A DNA stretch of 49,207 bases from Neiella marina (lineage in GTDB: Bacteria > Pseudomonadota > Gammaproteobacteria > Enterobacterales > Neiellaceae), in NCBI RefSeq assembly GCF_002165625.1, contig NZ_NGNS01000029.1:1-49207 (forward strand), written 5' to 3'. Shown piece after piece: positions 8,474-18,961 of the stretch. The position numbers and the translations under genes were made by a program. Under the pieces are notes generated by a model. That model saw only the letters and a list, made by a program, of their open reading frames with translations, was not told where the DNA came from and did no database searches. Numbering within the stretch: position 1 is the first letter of the stretch; the number at the start of each line of letters is the position of its first letter.

Positions 8474-8577
8474 GGATAGCTGAGTGTTCGGTGGGATAGC
8501 ATCTGCCGCAGGGATGCGGCAGTTGAGCCATCAAGGATGATTTCACGGCGTCTTGAGCAACGAACACTCAGCTATCC
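8474..8577. repeat. 104-base nested palindromic intergenic element
   Basis: Perfect 17-base outer arms (GGATAGCTGAGTGTTCG at 8474-8490, complement at 8561-8577) enclose two further hairpins. One is an 8-base stem CTGCCGCA/TGCGGCAG closed by a GGGA tetraloop (8503-8522); the other is TCAAG/CTTGA at 8531-8556. The motif words (CAGGGATGCGGCAG, TTCACGGCGTCTTG) resemble interspersed intergenic repeats I remember from other gammaproteobacteria, comparable to ERIC. It sits between the convergent ends of the yrfG-like gene and gspN. Confidence 0.75.
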
Positions 8578-8605
8578 GCAGCATCAAGTTAAAAAGTTCA
8601 CGAGA

Positions 8606-9364
8606 CTACAAACTGCCATCGAGTTCGATTTGATAACTGTTGTTGCTAATTGGCGTCGCAACAAACATTAGTCCTTGCTCAAAACCCGGAGGGAACTGAG
8701 GACCTGGATTGATAGTGCCAGACACCGAATAACTAGTGGCCGCCAACGTTGCTGATACTTCCAACCCCATTACCTGCTTATCGTCATCAACCTTGGCAAC
8801 GACTTCACCATTAACGCAGCTTAATTGGGCGCGGGTATTATCAAGCTTAAAGGGGTTACCCAACGCCGCAGCAATCACTTTTGGATTGCGCCAAGTAACG
8901 ACGCCTTCAAGCTCCGAACACCAAGGAGAGCCCTGTGAAGCCACGGTGATCTGAGCATCAATCATGCCCTCCAACTCAACTTGCAGCGGCAATGGCGACA
9001 GTTCAGCGGCCACGCTTGCGGGCATCGCTAACTCGATATCATCGGCGTACCAGCCAGAAAAGCTCATCCCCGCCGTGCCAGTTATGGCGATATCGCTGGT
9101 CATGTCCTGACCAGCGACAATATCGGCTTCAATACGCCCGAGCAGTAATTGGCCGACATTGATATCCCAATGGACATCTTTGATGATCTTACCCTGCCAA
9201 TGAACCACACCGATTTGGCCCTGCCAGATAGAGCCAGACACTTTTCCAACATGAAGATTGTTCGGTGCAGGCATTAACCATAAGCCGAATTGGGCAGGTA
9301 AGGTTGCAACAACAAAAACCAAATACATTACCAACGCAAAGGCTATTAACCACCAACGGCTCAT
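8606..9364 (-). CDS. gspN: Type II secretion protein GspN
   Basis: Last gene of the gsp operon. The 252-residue protein has one N-terminal membrane helix (about 4-27) and a periplasmic beta-rich domain as in GspN/PulN. GspN is not essential in all type II systems and its role is unclear. Its ATG overlaps the gspM stop (ATGA), indicating coupled translation. Confidence 0.88.
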   Translation of the reverse strand: MSRWWLIAFALVMYLVFVVATLPAQFGLWLMPAPNNLHVGKVSGSIWQGQIGVVHWQGKIIKDVHWDINVGQLLLGRIEADIVAGQDMTSDIAITGTAGMSFSGWYADDIELAMPASVAAELSPLPLQVELEGMIDAQITVASQGSPWCSELEGVVTWRNPKVIAAALGNPFKLDNTRAQLSCVNGEVVAKVDDDKQVMGLEVSATLAATSYSVSGTINPGPQFPPGFEQGLMFVATPISNNSYQIELDGSL

Positions 9365-9837
9365 TCAATAATTCTCAACTGTAATTTACGGACTTGTACC
9401 ATGCCGACCTCATCTTCTCGGCTCAGATCGATAGACGTTACTTCCACGCGCTGACGTTGTAGCGTCTGCAGCCAAGCCAACAAGGCATTGAACTCGGCTT
9501 TATCAATGCGGACACTCAACTCATCTTTTTGTGGCTGAATGCGGCTTAACTTAATTTTATGCTGACTGGCGGTACGATTGACTCGTTGACTCAAACTACC
9601 AGACACCTTAGCACTCGATTTGGCGGTCGCCGAGCGCGACAACAACACCCGACTGACACTGGTACGCATCCATTCCAGTGTATTTTGCTGAGCTTGCAGG
9701 CGTTGCTGGCTGGCAGCGACAGAATTATGCAAAGGCTGCCAAATCAGTAAATAAAAAACCAACACAAAAATGGCGGCAGCCATAGCGATCAACAGACGCC
9801 GCTCTCGTTGCTGTAATTGATGCCATTTTTCAATCAT
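9361..9837 (-). CDS. gspM: Type II secretion inner-membrane platform protein GspM
   Basis: A 158-residue bitopic protein: a short cytoplasmic N-terminus, one membrane helix (about 13-33), a periplasmic coiled-coil stretch and a small ferredoxin-like C-terminal domain. GspM partners GspL in the inner-membrane platform around GspF. It overlaps gspL upstream and gspN downstream, each by ATGA. Confidence 0.9.
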   Translation of the reverse strand: MIEKWHQLQQRERRLLIAMAAAIFVLVFYLLIWQPLHNSVAASQQRLQAQQNTLEWMRTSVSRVLLSRSATAKSSAKVSGSLSQRVNRTASQHKIKLSRIQPQKDELSVRIDKAEFNALLAWLQTLQRQRVEVTSIDLSREDEVGMVQVRKLQLRIIE

Positions 9838-11036
9838 GACACTCTCCGAATGGTCACAGTACCACTGACTTGTCCATTGGTTGAATTCAATGCTCCAACC
9901 TCAGCTTGATAGCCATTGGTCACAGCGGACTTAAACTGTTCAAACTGTTGAAAATCCTTGCCTGAGGCCTGAATTCTGAGTTCTTGTCGTTTGGCGTCAA
10001 AGCGTAATGAACGTATCTCCAAGCCGTTGACCGAGCGATAAGCTTCAGCAACATCATGCAAAGCACTCAAAAAACCTTCTGATGGGCCGCTGGCACCACC
10101 GATTTGCTTTATCTTCTGGCGCATTTGCGCTCTTGGATTGTTGACCCGCTTTTCATTGGGGAAAGCGATCTGATAGGTGCGCACCACTTCGGCTTGAACT
10201 AGATCGGCCTGATGATTCAGTTCGCTTACCCGGAGCGCAACATTAAACAGATACAACACCAGCGCAATAGCAGCCAATGAAGCAACGTGTAGCCATGGCC
10301 GCCAAGCGGTTTGAGCTCGCTTGATCCGAATCCGATAATCGCCATGGCGGAGATTGACCTTGCTGTTGATCGCGCCATTGACCAATGCCAACAGTGGCAG
10401 CTCGGCCAATTCAACATCAACATTTTCAGAGTCAAGTTCGGCCGGCCAAGGCGTATGACTTACCATCCCTGCTTCAGGCAATGTCACTTGGCGCCACCAA
10501 CTCTGCAACCAATGATCATCATCCACCAGTACACCTTGATTTGGCGCTTGCCGAATCAACCACTGTGAACCCAACGAGACCGCTTGCCATTGCTCAGTGG
10601 CATCAGGTAACGCCAGTACGTCCGGTACGATTTTGCCAACGGCAAGCTCTGCTTGTTGCAGCCAGGATAACCACAAATCCATTTTCTGATGGGCGACATA
10701 GCAAACAGCCACTTGATCTGCTGCGCTTTGATCGGTGATGGTGACATGAATGTCATCAATGTCTTGGGCTATGTCATCTTCGAGCATGTATGGCAATGCA
10801 GCCATTGCTTGGCGACGATTTTTTTTCGGCATTGGCAGCTCCGCCAAGCCGCAATCGTGCATTGGCGCTAGCGCGATTATTTCGCGATCGGCTGACCAAG
10901 TCTGCAATTCATGCAGCTTGTCGGCACCTGCCAGCTCCCCTGAGGCGATGACTTCTTGTTCACGTTGCGACCAAACCAGCCATTGCATGGCCTGATCACT
11001 GTGACTCGCCAGCCTCACTATCAAGAACTCGTTCAA
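9834..11036 (-). CDS. gspL: Type II secretion platform protein GspL
   Basis: A cytoplasmic actin-like domain (about 1-235) that docks GspE, one membrane helix (about 248-268) and a periplasmic ferredoxin-like domain. No ATG or GTG fits. Two TTG codons compete, at 11048 and 11036. I prefer 11036 (400 residues) because GGAGG lies five bases before it and the protein then begins MNEFLIVRL, as is typical for GspL. The reading frame overlaps the 3' end of gspK by about 40 bases, so translation is probably coupled. Confidence 0.9.
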   Translation of the reverse strand: MNEFLIVRLASHSDQAMQWLVWSQREQEVIASGELAGADKLHELQTWSADREIIALAPMHDCGLAELPMPKKNRRQAMAALPYMLEDDIAQDIDDIHVTITDQSAADQVAVCYVAHQKMDLWLSWLQQAELAVGKIVPDVLALPDATEQWQAVSLGSQWLIRQAPNQGVLVDDDHWLQSWWRQVTLPEAGMVSHTPWPAELDSENVDVELAELPLLALVNGAINSKVNLRHGDYRIRIKRAQTAWRPWLHVASLAAIALVLYLFNVALRVSELNHQADLVQAEVVRTYQIAFPNEKRVNNPRAQMRQKIKQIGGASGPSEGFLSALHDVAEAYRSVNGLEIRSLRFDAKRQELRIQASGKDFQQFEQFKSAVTNGYQAEVGALNSTNGQVSGTVTIRRVS

Positions 11037-12063
11037 CTCGTCCTCCAAACCGACGGCTGATCACCGTCCAGTTATTACTATCATGTTTTAACAGCGCTTC
11101 GGTGCGCAGTTTGGTACCGTCTTCTAATCGAGTTTCCGCTTTCAACAAAAACATATCCGACAATACCGTTAATCCAGCTTTCACTTGGGCTGGGATCTCG
11201 ATTCCAGCAAAAGCTTGCGAGCTCATCATGTCATCAATGTCATCAAAGCCATCTCGAGGCCTATCGTCCATTAACTGCTGAGCTTGAGAAAGCGTCATAT
11301 TGGGGCTAAACGCCGCGACAAATTGTTCGGGCTGCTCAACCGTATTGACGTTCAGCAACCACTGGTTGCTCGATGGAACAACACACACAAAAGGCGATAT
11401 GCGATCGACAGCAGCCTGATTGAAACCATTGATTGCGCGCAGTTCACCCAAATCAACCAGCGCACTATTGGCGGCTAGGTAGGGCTTAATGCGGCTTTGA
11501 TATTCGCTGTCTTCAGCGCCACTGCTTTGATTCACAAAGTCATCGGCATCAAGCCAATCGGTTAACGAATCAACCATAATTTCAGCTTGATAGCTGTCAA
11601 TTTCCAGTTGTTCTAGCAGCGCTAAAAACTGCTTTGCTGCCAACGGCCGTTCACCGGTTTGCTGCAACTGAGCTAACTCAGCTTCTTGTGCACGGACACC
11701 GTTTAAGTTGAAACAACTGCGCATATCAGTCAGTTCACCGGTAAATATCGCACCAGTTTCTAATGGCGCAGTTACCTCGCCACTTGCCCAATACTGGCTA
11801 AGATGAGTTTTATCAGAACTATCATCAAAATCTTGTCGCAAAATCTTACGAGCAAAGCCTTCGGCACCAATATTGACCCACTTAGCTGCATCCAAGCTCA
11901 TTAATGTGCTGGTGCGAGTTAATTGACGCCGTAACCGCTCACTCATATCAACAGCGATCATCGACACCAGAGCCACCACTAATAACACAGTGATCAGAGC
12001 GACACCGCGGTGGCTTGATAGCGAGCTTAAACCACCACTAGGTCGTTGTTGGTGCTTGTTCAA
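10996..12063 (-). CDS. gspK: Type II secretion minor pseudopilin GspK
   Basis: The large minor pseudopilin that caps the pseudopilus tip with GspI and GspJ; 355 residues. The prepilin site is HRG|VALITVLLV, followed by a hydrophobic helix. Position +5 is threonine instead of glutamate, which is characteristic of GspK. The start is TTG 12063, well supported by AGGAG six bases upstream; it overlaps the end of gspJ by 26 bases. Confidence 0.93.
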   Translation of the reverse strand: MNKHQQRPSGGLSSLSSHRGVALITVLLVVALVSMIAVDMSERLRRQLTRTSTLMSLDAAKWVNIGAEGFARKILRQDFDDSSDKTHLSQYWASGEVTAPLETGAIFTGELTDMRSCFNLNGVRAQEAELAQLQQTGERPLAAKQFLALLEQLEIDSYQAEIMVDSLTDWLDADDFVNQSSGAEDSEYQSRIKPYLAANSALVDLGELRAINGFNQAAVDRISPFVCVVPSSNQWLLNVNTVEQPEQFVAAFSPNMTLSQAQQLMDDRPRDGFDDIDDMMSSQAFAGIEIPAQVKAGLTVLSDMFLLKAETRLEDGTKLRTEALLKHDSNNWTVISRRFGGRVERVLDSEAGESQ

Positions 12064-12661
12064 GCTTCGCTCCTGTCATCAGAAACACCCGTCTGATCGC
12101 GCCAAATGCTTTGCTGGTCACAGTCACTTCCACCGCTTTTGGAAGCGCCCGTTCTTTATTCCAGTTCTCTACCCAGCTATCCCCGACATAAAGACGAACC
12201 TTAAACGACTCAATGTCTTCAATCAGCACTCGAGTATGAGGCTCAATACCGGTTGCCTGATCAGGGTATAGCGTATGCAAGCGCTGCAGTTGGTTTTCCT
12301 CAACTCGGTAAACCACTCCTTGAACTTCACCTCGAGGTAACTGATTAAACGGATTCAACCAACCCGCCCGAGTAAACGCCACGGTATCACTATCGGTTTC
12401 ACCGCGACCGCGAGTATGCGCAAACAATACCGTTGACGGCGCATCGCCATCAATCCGCACTTGCCTCACGGTGGCCTGCATGAAATCACGTTCCATTACC
12501 CACAAGGCGCGCTGCAAGCGTTCAAAATCATCGGCATACTGCTGCGAGCGGACATCAGCCTTTTGCACCGTGGTTAGGGTGCCATATGAAGCAATACCAA
12601 TAATGCTAAAAATGGCAACGGCCACCAAAATCTCGAGTAAGCTAAAGCCGCGCTGGTTCAT
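12038..12661 (-). CDS. gspJ: Type II secretion minor pseudopilin GspJ
   Basis: A 207-residue minor pseudopilin with prepilin motif QRG|FSLLEILVAVAIF at the N-terminus, including Glu at +5. It joins GspI and GspK in the pseudopilus tip. Its ATG overlaps the gspI stop (ATGA). Confidence 0.93.
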   Translation of the reverse strand: MNQRGFSLLEILVAVAIFSIIGIASYGTLTTVQKADVRSQQYADDFERLQRALWVMERDFMQATVRQVRIDGDAPSTVLFAHTRGRGETDSDTVAFTRAGWLNPFNQLPRGEVQGVVYRVEENQLQRLHTLYPDQATGIEPHTRVLIEDIESFKVRLYVGDSWVENWNKERALPKAVEVTVTSKAFGAIRRVFLMTGAKLEQAPTTT

Positions 12662-13026
12662 GGTTTTTCCACAAAGCCAGTAACCGATGCGATGACATAC
12701 TCGCCATCTTCATCAAGACTGACGTCAACCTGGACGCCTCGAAGATAATCGCTACCGCCATCGTTGAGCGATATTTTGTAGTACCAATCGCGCTCCGACA
12801 TGGTCACTTTGCCAGTCATTTTGCCCTGACTTTTAGTCGCAGGCTTATAGCGCAAAATAAACTCTGCCAACTGATTTTGGCCGACCCAGCTAGCAATATT
12901 CTTTTCCATTAACACAGACTGCGAACGAAGGCTTTGCGAACTAGCCCCCATCAAACTGACCGCTGCATAACTAAATATCGCCAGAGCAACCAACACTTCG
13001 ATTAAGGTTAAGCCACGCTGACGCAT
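12658..13026 (-). CDS. gspI: Type II secretion minor pseudopilin GspI
   Basis: A 122-residue minor pseudopilin with motif QRG|LTLIEVLVALAIF. I use ATG 13026, which overlaps the gspH stop (TAATG) and places the prepilin site at the N-terminus; a longer open frame starting inside gspH would add 16 unconserved residues. Processing and N-methylation would need a prepilin peptidase (GspO/PilD) not encoded here. Confidence 0.93.
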   Translation of the reverse strand: MRQRGLTLIEVLVALAIFSYAAVSLMGASSQSLRSQSVLMEKNIASWVGQNQLAEFILRYKPATKSQGKMTGKVTMSERDWYYKISLNDGGSDYLRGVQVDVSLDEDGEYVIASVTGFVEKP

Positions 13027-13598
13027 TACTCGTCCTCTTCGATCTTTATCGTCACTGAATCGGCTTGTCCCCAAACAGTGACGGTTTCAGGTTGCTCGTC
13101 TTCCAGCGGCTTCCAGCTGAATGCCAAGCTAAAATCGCTAAACTCGCCATAGCTGTAGATAAACACTTGCGGAATTATTTCTTCTTCATCTTCCTCAGCG
13201 AACATGTCCTCAAACAGACCATCGCTTTCAAACAGTGTTTCTTGTTCCCATGGCAGTCCTTCGAGCTCAAGCTTCAAGCCAATATTGGCATCAACGACAT
13301 GGGGTAACAGTGCTTTGTTGTTTGCAAGCGGTTGCCACTCGGTATCATTCCAGCGGACAAACTCATACCCTTCATCAGTGACCATCAAGCCCAGCTCTTC
13401 GCTGGTCAACATGGCCCTGTCAGTAGCCATTTGCATCGCCACTCGGAAGCGCTGCGCTTCACGCTCAAGCAGTGTGTCGGGACCGGCGCCAGATAGGGTT
13501 AAAATCATTCCGCCGGAGACAAATGCAATGATCATCACCACGATCAATACTTCGATCAGGGTGAAGCCCGATTGCGCAGCGGAACGATTTCTAAGCAT
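13026..13598 (-). CDS. gspH: Type II secretion minor pseudopilin GspH
   Basis: A 190-residue minor pseudopilin with motif QSG|FTLIEVLIVVMII. The C-terminal half is acidic, as in other GspH proteins. ATG 13598 lies five bases after gspG. Confidence 0.92.
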   Translation of the reverse strand: MLRNRSAAQSGFTLIEVLIVVMIIAFVSGGMILTLSGAGPDTLLEREAQRFRVAMQMATDRAMLTSEELGLMVTDEGYEFVRWNDTEWQPLANNKALLPHVVDANIGLKLELEGLPWEQETLFESDGLFEDMFAEEDEEEIIPQVFIYSYGEFSDFSLAFSWKPLEDEQPETVTVWGQADSVTIKIEEDE

Positions 13599-13603
13599 CA
13601 GAA

Positions 13604-14065
13604 TTACCGAAAATCTTGTAGATTCCAGTTGCCGATATCGGCATTGGCACCTTCACCGCCTTCTTCACCATCGGCACCTAGGGTATAGATATCTACTTCA
13701 CTGTTCTCACCTGGACTGAGGTAGAGGTAATCATTGCCCCAGGGATCTTTTTCCAAACGGCGAACATAACCATTTTTTGGATAGTTCCGCGGCGCGGGGT
13801 CTACCGAAGGCTCAGAAATTAGCGCTTCTAACCCCTGCTCAGTGGTTGGATAACGATGGTTATCAAGTTTGTACATATCGAGAAGCTCTTCGAGCTTAGC
13901 GATATCAGAAACCGCCTTTTGAGTCGCAGCTTTTTCAGTGCTATCCAACAAGCGTGGCACCACCATACTTGCCATGATGCCGAGAATGACGATCACCACC
14001 ATCACTTCAAGCAAGGTAAAACCTGCCTGCTTGAGGTGCTTGGCCTGAGAGTTATAACAACGCAT
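13604..14065 (-). CDS. gspG: Type II secretion major pseudopilin GspG
   Basis: The main subunit of the pseudopilus piston. The 153-residue precursor has cleavage site QAG|FTLLEVMVVIVIL and the conserved C-terminal region with DPWGNDY and a calcium-site-like LGADGEEGGEG. An excellent ribosome site (AGGAGGAAC) precedes ATG 14065, consistent with high expression of the major subunit. Confidence 0.96.
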   Translation of the reverse strand: MRCYNSQAKHLKQAGFTLLEVMVVIVILGIMASMVVPRLLDSTEKAATQKAVSDIAKLEELLDMYKLDNHRYPTTEQGLEALISEPSVDPAPRNYPKNGYVRRLEKDPWGNDYLYLSPGENSEVDIYTLGADGEEGGEGANADIGNWNLQDFR

Positions 14066-14082
14066 ATGTTCCTCCTGTTGGG

Positions 14083-15318
14083 TTAAAGCCCAACCAAATT
14101 CTGCATTTCTAAAATCGGCTGTAGGATAGCTACAACAATAAATAAAACCACGGCAGCCATCGCCACCAAAACTAAAGGCCCCAGCAGCCCAAGCGCAATT
14201 GTCATTGCACTATCAAATTCTCGATCCTGGTTATCAGCGGCACGCCCCAACATCTGCTCCAACTCACCGCTCTTCTCACCACTGGCGATCATATGCAGCA
14301 TAATTGGCGGAAATAATTTGGTTTCTTGCAGCGACGCTCGCAGGCTACTACCTTCGCGGACTCGGTCGGATGCTTTGCGCAGCGCCTCTTTCATTTGCAA
14401 GTTAAGCAATACATCACCGGCAATCCGCATTGCATCCAGTAACGGCACAGCACTGGCGGTGAGAATACTCAGAGTGCGCGCAAATCGGGCGGTGTTCAAA
14501 CCGCGCACTACCTTACCGGCAACAGGCAATTTCAACTGCACTTGATGCCAGCGAAAGCGCTGACGTTCAATACTTAGGATACGCTGAATAGCAACCGCCA
14601 GAAGCATGATGCCAACAAGCACAAAAATGCCGTAGTCACGAACGAAATCACTGGCGCCAATTAAAATCCGAGTAGCCAAAGGTAAGGTCTGGCCCATATG
14701 CAAAAATTGCTCAACAACTTTAGGCACGACCACGGCTAATAATAAGCTAATGACGCCAATGGCAATCACGGTCAGAACAATGGGATAAACCAGCGCTTGA
14801 ATGACTTTGCCACGGGTGTCTTGGCGCTTTTCGTTGTAGTCGGCCAAGCGATTTAACACTTCATCCAAATGGCCTGATTTTTCGCCCGCAGCAACAGTGG
14901 CGCAGAACAATTCGTCAAAGATCTGTGGGAAGCCGCGTAAACTGTCAGCCAACGAGTGGCCTTCTAACACGCGTGCTCGCACCGCCATAATCATGCTGGC
15001 GATACGTTGTTTTTCACTCTGCTGGGCAACTGCATGCAAACTCTCTTCAATCGGTAAGCCGGATTGCACTAGCGTCGCCAGTTGACGTGTCATTAATGAC
15101 AGGTCGGTAGTTGATATCTTGCCACGAAAACGGCTGCGGAATGATGGTTTGGCCTGATCACTTTTGGCGCTGCGATTGTCAGCAACTTCGGTCAGCTGAG
15201 TTGGCATCAAGCCGCGCTCTCGCAACTGCTGGCGCGCTTGTCTGGCACTTTCGGCCTCTTCAATGCCTTTGGTTTGCTTACCTTCTGCACTGATCGCTTT
15301 GTATTGGAAAACAGCCAC
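14083..15318 (-). CDS. gspF: Type II secretion inner-membrane protein GspF
   Basis: The polytopic core of the inner-membrane platform, 411 residues, with the duplicated T2SSF cytoplasmic domains (about 70-195 and 275-395) and three predicted membrane helices. Start GTG 15318, three bases after the gspE stop. Confidence 0.95.
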   Translation of the reverse strand: MAVFQYKAISAEGKQTKGIEEAESARQARQQLRERGLMPTQLTEVADNRSAKSDQAKPSFRSRFRGKISTTDLSLMTRQLATLVQSGLPIEESLHAVAQQSEKQRIASMIMAVRARVLEGHSLADSLRGFPQIFDELFCATVAAGEKSGHLDEVLNRLADYNEKRQDTRGKVIQALVYPIVLTVIAIGVISLLLAVVVPKVVEQFLHMGQTLPLATRILIGASDFVRDYGIFVLVGIMLLAVAIQRILSIERQRFRWHQVQLKLPVAGKVVRGLNTARFARTLSILTASAVPLLDAMRIAGDVLLNLQMKEALRKASDRVREGSSLRASLQETKLFPPIMLHMIASGEKSGELEQMLGRAADNQDREFDSAMTIALGLLGPLVLVAMAAVVLFIVVAILQPILEMQNLVGL

Positions 15319-15321
15319 GGA

Positions 15322-16902
15322 TTATTCCTCGCGGGTCACGCGCATAACTTCTTCCAACGTCGTCTCACCGTTCAGCACTTTTTCGAAACCATCGCTGCGA
15401 ATACTTGAGCTGTGCTCTCGAGCCAAACGCTCGATACGTTGCTCATTCTCGCCATTGTGAATCATTTCCCGCACTTCATCGGTAACCACCAGCAGTTCAT
15501 GAATGCCGGTGCGACCTTTGTAGCCAGTATGGTTACATGCCTCACACCCTTTGGCGTGATACAAGGTAGCTGGCTCGGTCGGCGCTAAGTGCATCAACTC
15601 TCGCTCGGCGTCTGAAGGGCTATACGGGTCTCGACATTCATCACATAAGGTTCGAACCAGGCGCTGGGCGAGAACACCAAGCAAGCTCGAGGAAAGTAAG
15701 AACGGTTCAACGCCCATATCATGCAGTCGGGTGATCGCACCGACCGCGGTGTTGGTGTGTAACGTTGACAGTACCAAGTGACCCGTCAGCGATGCTTGCA
15801 CCGCGATTTGAGCCGTTTCTAAGTCTCGAATCTCACCGACCATCACGACATCTGGATCCTGACGTAAAATCGCCCGCAAACCGCGCGCAAAGGTCATATC
15901 GACTTTGTTATTGACCTGAGTTTGGCCAATCCCTTCGATCGCATACTCAATCGGATCTTCAACGGTGAGGATATTACGCTCGCGACTGTTAATCTCAGTC
16001 AGCGCGGCATACAAGGTGGTACTCTTACCCGAACCGGTAGGGCCGGTCACCAAAATAATGCCATGGGGTTTGGCAATGGCCTCGGCAAACTGATCGCGCA
16101 CTTGCGCCGTCATACCAAGGCTTTGTAAATCCAATCGAGCCTGATTCTTGTCGAGCAGTCGAAGTACCACACGCTCACCATGACTCGAAGGCATGGTCGA
16201 CACCCGCACATCCACGGCTCGGCCGGCAATACGCAATGAAATACGACCATCTTGTGGCACTCGCTTCTCAGCAATATCCAAGCGCGCCATTACCTTGATC
16301 CGAGAAACTAGCAATGACGCCAATTTACGGTTCGGTTTGAGCATTTCACGCAGTACACCATCGACCCGGAAGCGGATCACCAAACTCTGCTCGTAGGTTT
16401 CAACGTGAACGTCAGAAGCACCATATTTAATCGCTTCACCCAACATGGCGTTAATGAGCTTAATGATCGGCGCATCGTCATCAGAATCGAGCAGATCTTC
16501 CGTCTCGGGTAGCTCTTCCGCTAGGGTGTAGAAATCAGCATCGTTGCCGATGTCTTCCATCAATTGTTTGGCTTCGCTGGAATCGCGCTGATATTCCTCA
16601 GTCAATGCCAATTCAAACTGATCATCGGCCAGCATTTCTAGCCGTAGCGGTTGATCGGCCACCCGCCGCGCCTCGGCTATATAGCGCCACTGGGCACTAC
16701 TCTTGTGGCACAAGCGAGGGTCATCGTCATCAAGGATCAGTAAGACGCCAAATTCTCGCGCAAAAGCAAATGGTAGCTGAATCGGTGCTTTATGCTCTGG
16801 CGCGAGTTCTCCGGTAGTGTCAGCGAGTTGATCATGACTGACAGGTTCAACGCCAGCGCTCACATCCAGCTCTGCCGATACATTCTGTTGCGAATCATTC
16901 AT
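15322..16902 (-). CDS. gspE: Type II secretion ATPase GspE
   Basis: The cytoplasmic hexameric ATPase that drives pseudopilus assembly. The 526-residue protein has an N1E-type domain (about 40-125), N2E (145-260), Walker A GPTGSGKS (287-294), an Asp box and Walker B (VMVGEIRD, 353-360), and the zinc tetracysteine C420, C423, C453, C456. ATG 16902 overlaps the end of gspD by eight bases. The frame stays open to 16995, but that extension lies inside gspD and is not GspE-like. Confidence 0.95.
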   Translation of the reverse strand: MNDSQQNVSAELDVSAGVEPVSHDQLADTTGELAPEHKAPIQLPFAFAREFGVLLILDDDDPRLCHKSSAQWRYIAEARRVADQPLRLEMLADDQFELALTEEYQRDSSEAKQLMEDIGNDADFYTLAEELPETEDLLDSDDDAPIIKLINAMLGEAIKYGASDVHVETYEQSLVIRFRVDGVLREMLKPNRKLASLLVSRIKVMARLDIAEKRVPQDGRISLRIAGRAVDVRVSTMPSSHGERVVLRLLDKNQARLDLQSLGMTAQVRDQFAEAIAKPHGIILVTGPTGSGKSTTLYAALTEINSRERNILTVEDPIEYAIEGIGQTQVNNKVDMTFARGLRAILRQDPDVVMVGEIRDLETAQIAVQASLTGHLVLSTLHTNTAVGAITRLHDMGVEPFLLSSSLLGVLAQRLVRTLCDECRDPYSPSDAERELMHLAPTEPATLYHAKGCEACNHTGYKGRTGIHELLVVTDEVREMIHNGENEQRIERLAREHSSSIRSDGFEKVLNGETTLEEVMRVTREE

Positions 16903-18961
16903 CAGCAGATAGCCCAGCTTTCTTCGCTGCTTCCAGATGCTTCTCGTAAGCCGCTGCATCTGGTGTTGTGCCATATTCCGGCAACACAGGTACATTCTTA
17001 CGAATAATCGGCAACTCTTTCTCGTCCTGCGACAATTGCAATGCGCGCATGAAGTTGTACTTACGCGAACTCACCGCATTCATGGTGGCCGCATCTCGGA
17101 CAATAGTCGGGCGGATAAACACCAACAAATTACGCTTGGCTTTGGTGGTCGATGTTGAGGTAAACAATTTACCCAATACAGGAATATCACCCAGCAGCGG
17201 TACTTTCGACTCACTTTCTTGGGCATCTTCATCAATCAAACCACCCAACACCACGGTGTCGCCATTATCGGCCATGACAGTGGTTTTCAGCTCGCGCTTG
17301 TTAATGGTGATATCAACCGACGTGGTACCCGATACCGAAGACACTTCTTGCTCAATAACCAGCTGGACCGCATCACCTTCATTAATTTGCGGGGTAACTT
17401 TCAGTTTGACACCCACTTCTTGACGCTCAATGGTCTGGAAAGGATTGTCATTACCCGAGCTAGCGGTCGCGCCAGTTAAAATCGGCACGTCTTGACCGGC
17501 AATGAAGAAGGCTTCCTGGTTGTCCAGCGTGGTGACAGACGGCGTTGATAGGATATTGGAGTTCGAGCTGGTTTTGACCGCTTGCACAACCGCCGCCCAA
17601 TCATCTTCAATGACACCTAACATCATGCCATTGATTTGTCCCAGCAAACTAGCCAGCAAGGTATAATCGCCTTGTTGATCTGGGTTCTCGGTACAGGTAT
17701 CGCCGGTACAAACTGTAGATCCCGGCACATCTTCTGCCGCGCGTTGCGCCGCCCACAAACTGGAAACAGGCACCTGTGTACCAGTATTCCATTGCATCAC
17801 CCCAGTATCTTCACTGAAGTATTGAATACCCAAATTGGCGCCATCACCTTCCATGATCTCAACAATAATGGCCTCGATGTGAACTTGGGCACGACGAATG
17901 TCCAACTGACGAATCACCGCCTCCAATGATTGCATCATTGATGGCTCAGCAGTGATCACCAGGGCGTTACTGTCTTCATGGGATTCGATATTGACGTCGC
18001 TGCGGCTACGACTTTTAGTTTTACTGCCGCCACTCTCTTCAGCAGTAATAGAATCACTGACGCCTTCGAGAACACTAACCAAGTCTTCGGCACTGGCGTA
18101 TTTCAAGTAAAACACCCGCGTATTGCCGCTGGTCGCTAGTTCTTTGTCGAGGCGCTCAATCAAATTGACGATGCGAATACGGGCTTTCTCTTCACCGCTG
18201 ACAATAACGCTATTGGTGCGTTCATCCGCTACCAATTTTGGTGTCAGAAAATCGGCTGCATTTTTACCACCAGTAGTGCGATTAAGGCTTTCAACAATGC
18301 GCACCATTTCGGCAGCGGACGCAAATTCCAAATCGACGATATCAACGTTCTGGTCACCCGCTTGGTCAACTCGGTCAACAATATCGACCAAACGGTTTAC
18401 CACGGCCGCGCGACCCGTGATCATCAATACGTTTGACGGATCATAGTGAACCACGTTACCACCGCCAGCATTGTCATTGAGTTGACGCAGTAGCGGCGCT
18501 AACTCTCGTACCGACACATTGTGTACGGGTACAACGCGGGTAATGAACTCATCACCAAAGGCCGGGCCATCTTTGCCGATCACCGGGTTGGGCGCAAACT
18601 TGGCATCCTTGTCTTTGACGATCTTGATGATGCTGTTATCCATCTCAACGGCGGCATAACCGTAGACTTCCAACACATTTAAAAAGAACTGATAGTACTG
18701 ATCATCATTTAACAAGTCGTAGGAGCGGACGTTGATTTTTCCGCGGACTGCTGGGTCAATGATGATGGTTTTATTGAGGTTCTTACCAACGATGTTAATG
18801 AACTCGTTGATTTCAGTTCCTTTGAAGCTAGCCGTGTATTCAGCAGCAGATGCAGTGAGCGCAGCGCTTCCAAGTAACGATGCCAACAACAATTGACGCA
18901 GCCATTTTGCGGCCGGACGAACGGTTTTATGATTCATAAGTAATTGATTAGTTAGCTTCAC
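16895..18961 (-). CDS. gspD: Type II secretion secretin GspD
   Basis: The outer-membrane channel. The 688-residue precursor has a signal peptide (cleavage near ASA-AEY), N0-N3 periplasmic domains, and the C-terminal secretin domain including [14 protein letters not shown]. Start GTG 18961 forms a GTGA overlap with the gspC stop; an ATG at 18937 is an alternative that lacks a ribosome site. No pilotin (GspS) or GspAB genes are in the window, so outer-membrane targeting must depend on genes elsewhere. Confidence 0.95.
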   Translation of the reverse strand: MKLTNQLLMNHKTVRPAAKWLRQLLLASLLGSAALTASAAEYTASFKGTEINEFINIVGKNLNKTIIIDPAVRGKINVRSYDLLNDDQYYQFFLNVLEVYGYAAVEMDNSIIKIVKDKDAKFAPNPVIGKDGPAFGDEFITRVVPVHNVSVRELAPLLRQLNDNAGGGNVVHYDPSNVLMITGRAAVVNRLVDIVDRVDQAGDQNVDIVDLEFASAAEMVRIVESLNRTTGGKNAADFLTPKLVADERTNSVIVSGEEKARIRIVNLIERLDKELATSGNTRVFYLKYASAEDLVSVLEGVSDSITAEESGGSKTKSRSRSDVNIESHEDSNALVITAEPSMMQSLEAVIRQLDIRRAQVHIEAIIVEIMEGDGANLGIQYFSEDTGVMQWNTGTQVPVSSLWAAQRAAEDVPGSTVCTGDTCTENPDQQGDYTLLASLLGQINGMMLGVIEDDWAAVVQAVKTSSNSNILSTPSVTTLDNQEAFFIAGQDVPILTGATASSGNDNPFQTIERQEVGVKLKVTPQINEGDAVQLVIEQEVSSVSGTTSVDITINKRELKTTVMADNGDTVVLGGLIDEDAQESESKVPLLGDIPVLGKLFTSTSTTKAKRNLLVFIRPTIVRDAATMNAVSSRKYNFMRALQLSQDEKELPIIRKNVPVLPEYGTTPDAAAYEKHLEAAKKAGLSADE

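Noticed and set aside
16903-16995. N-terminal extension of GspE
   Set aside because: The extra 31 residues lie inside the gspD coding region in another frame and do not look like GspE; the ATG at 16902 overlapping the gspD end fits the operon pattern.
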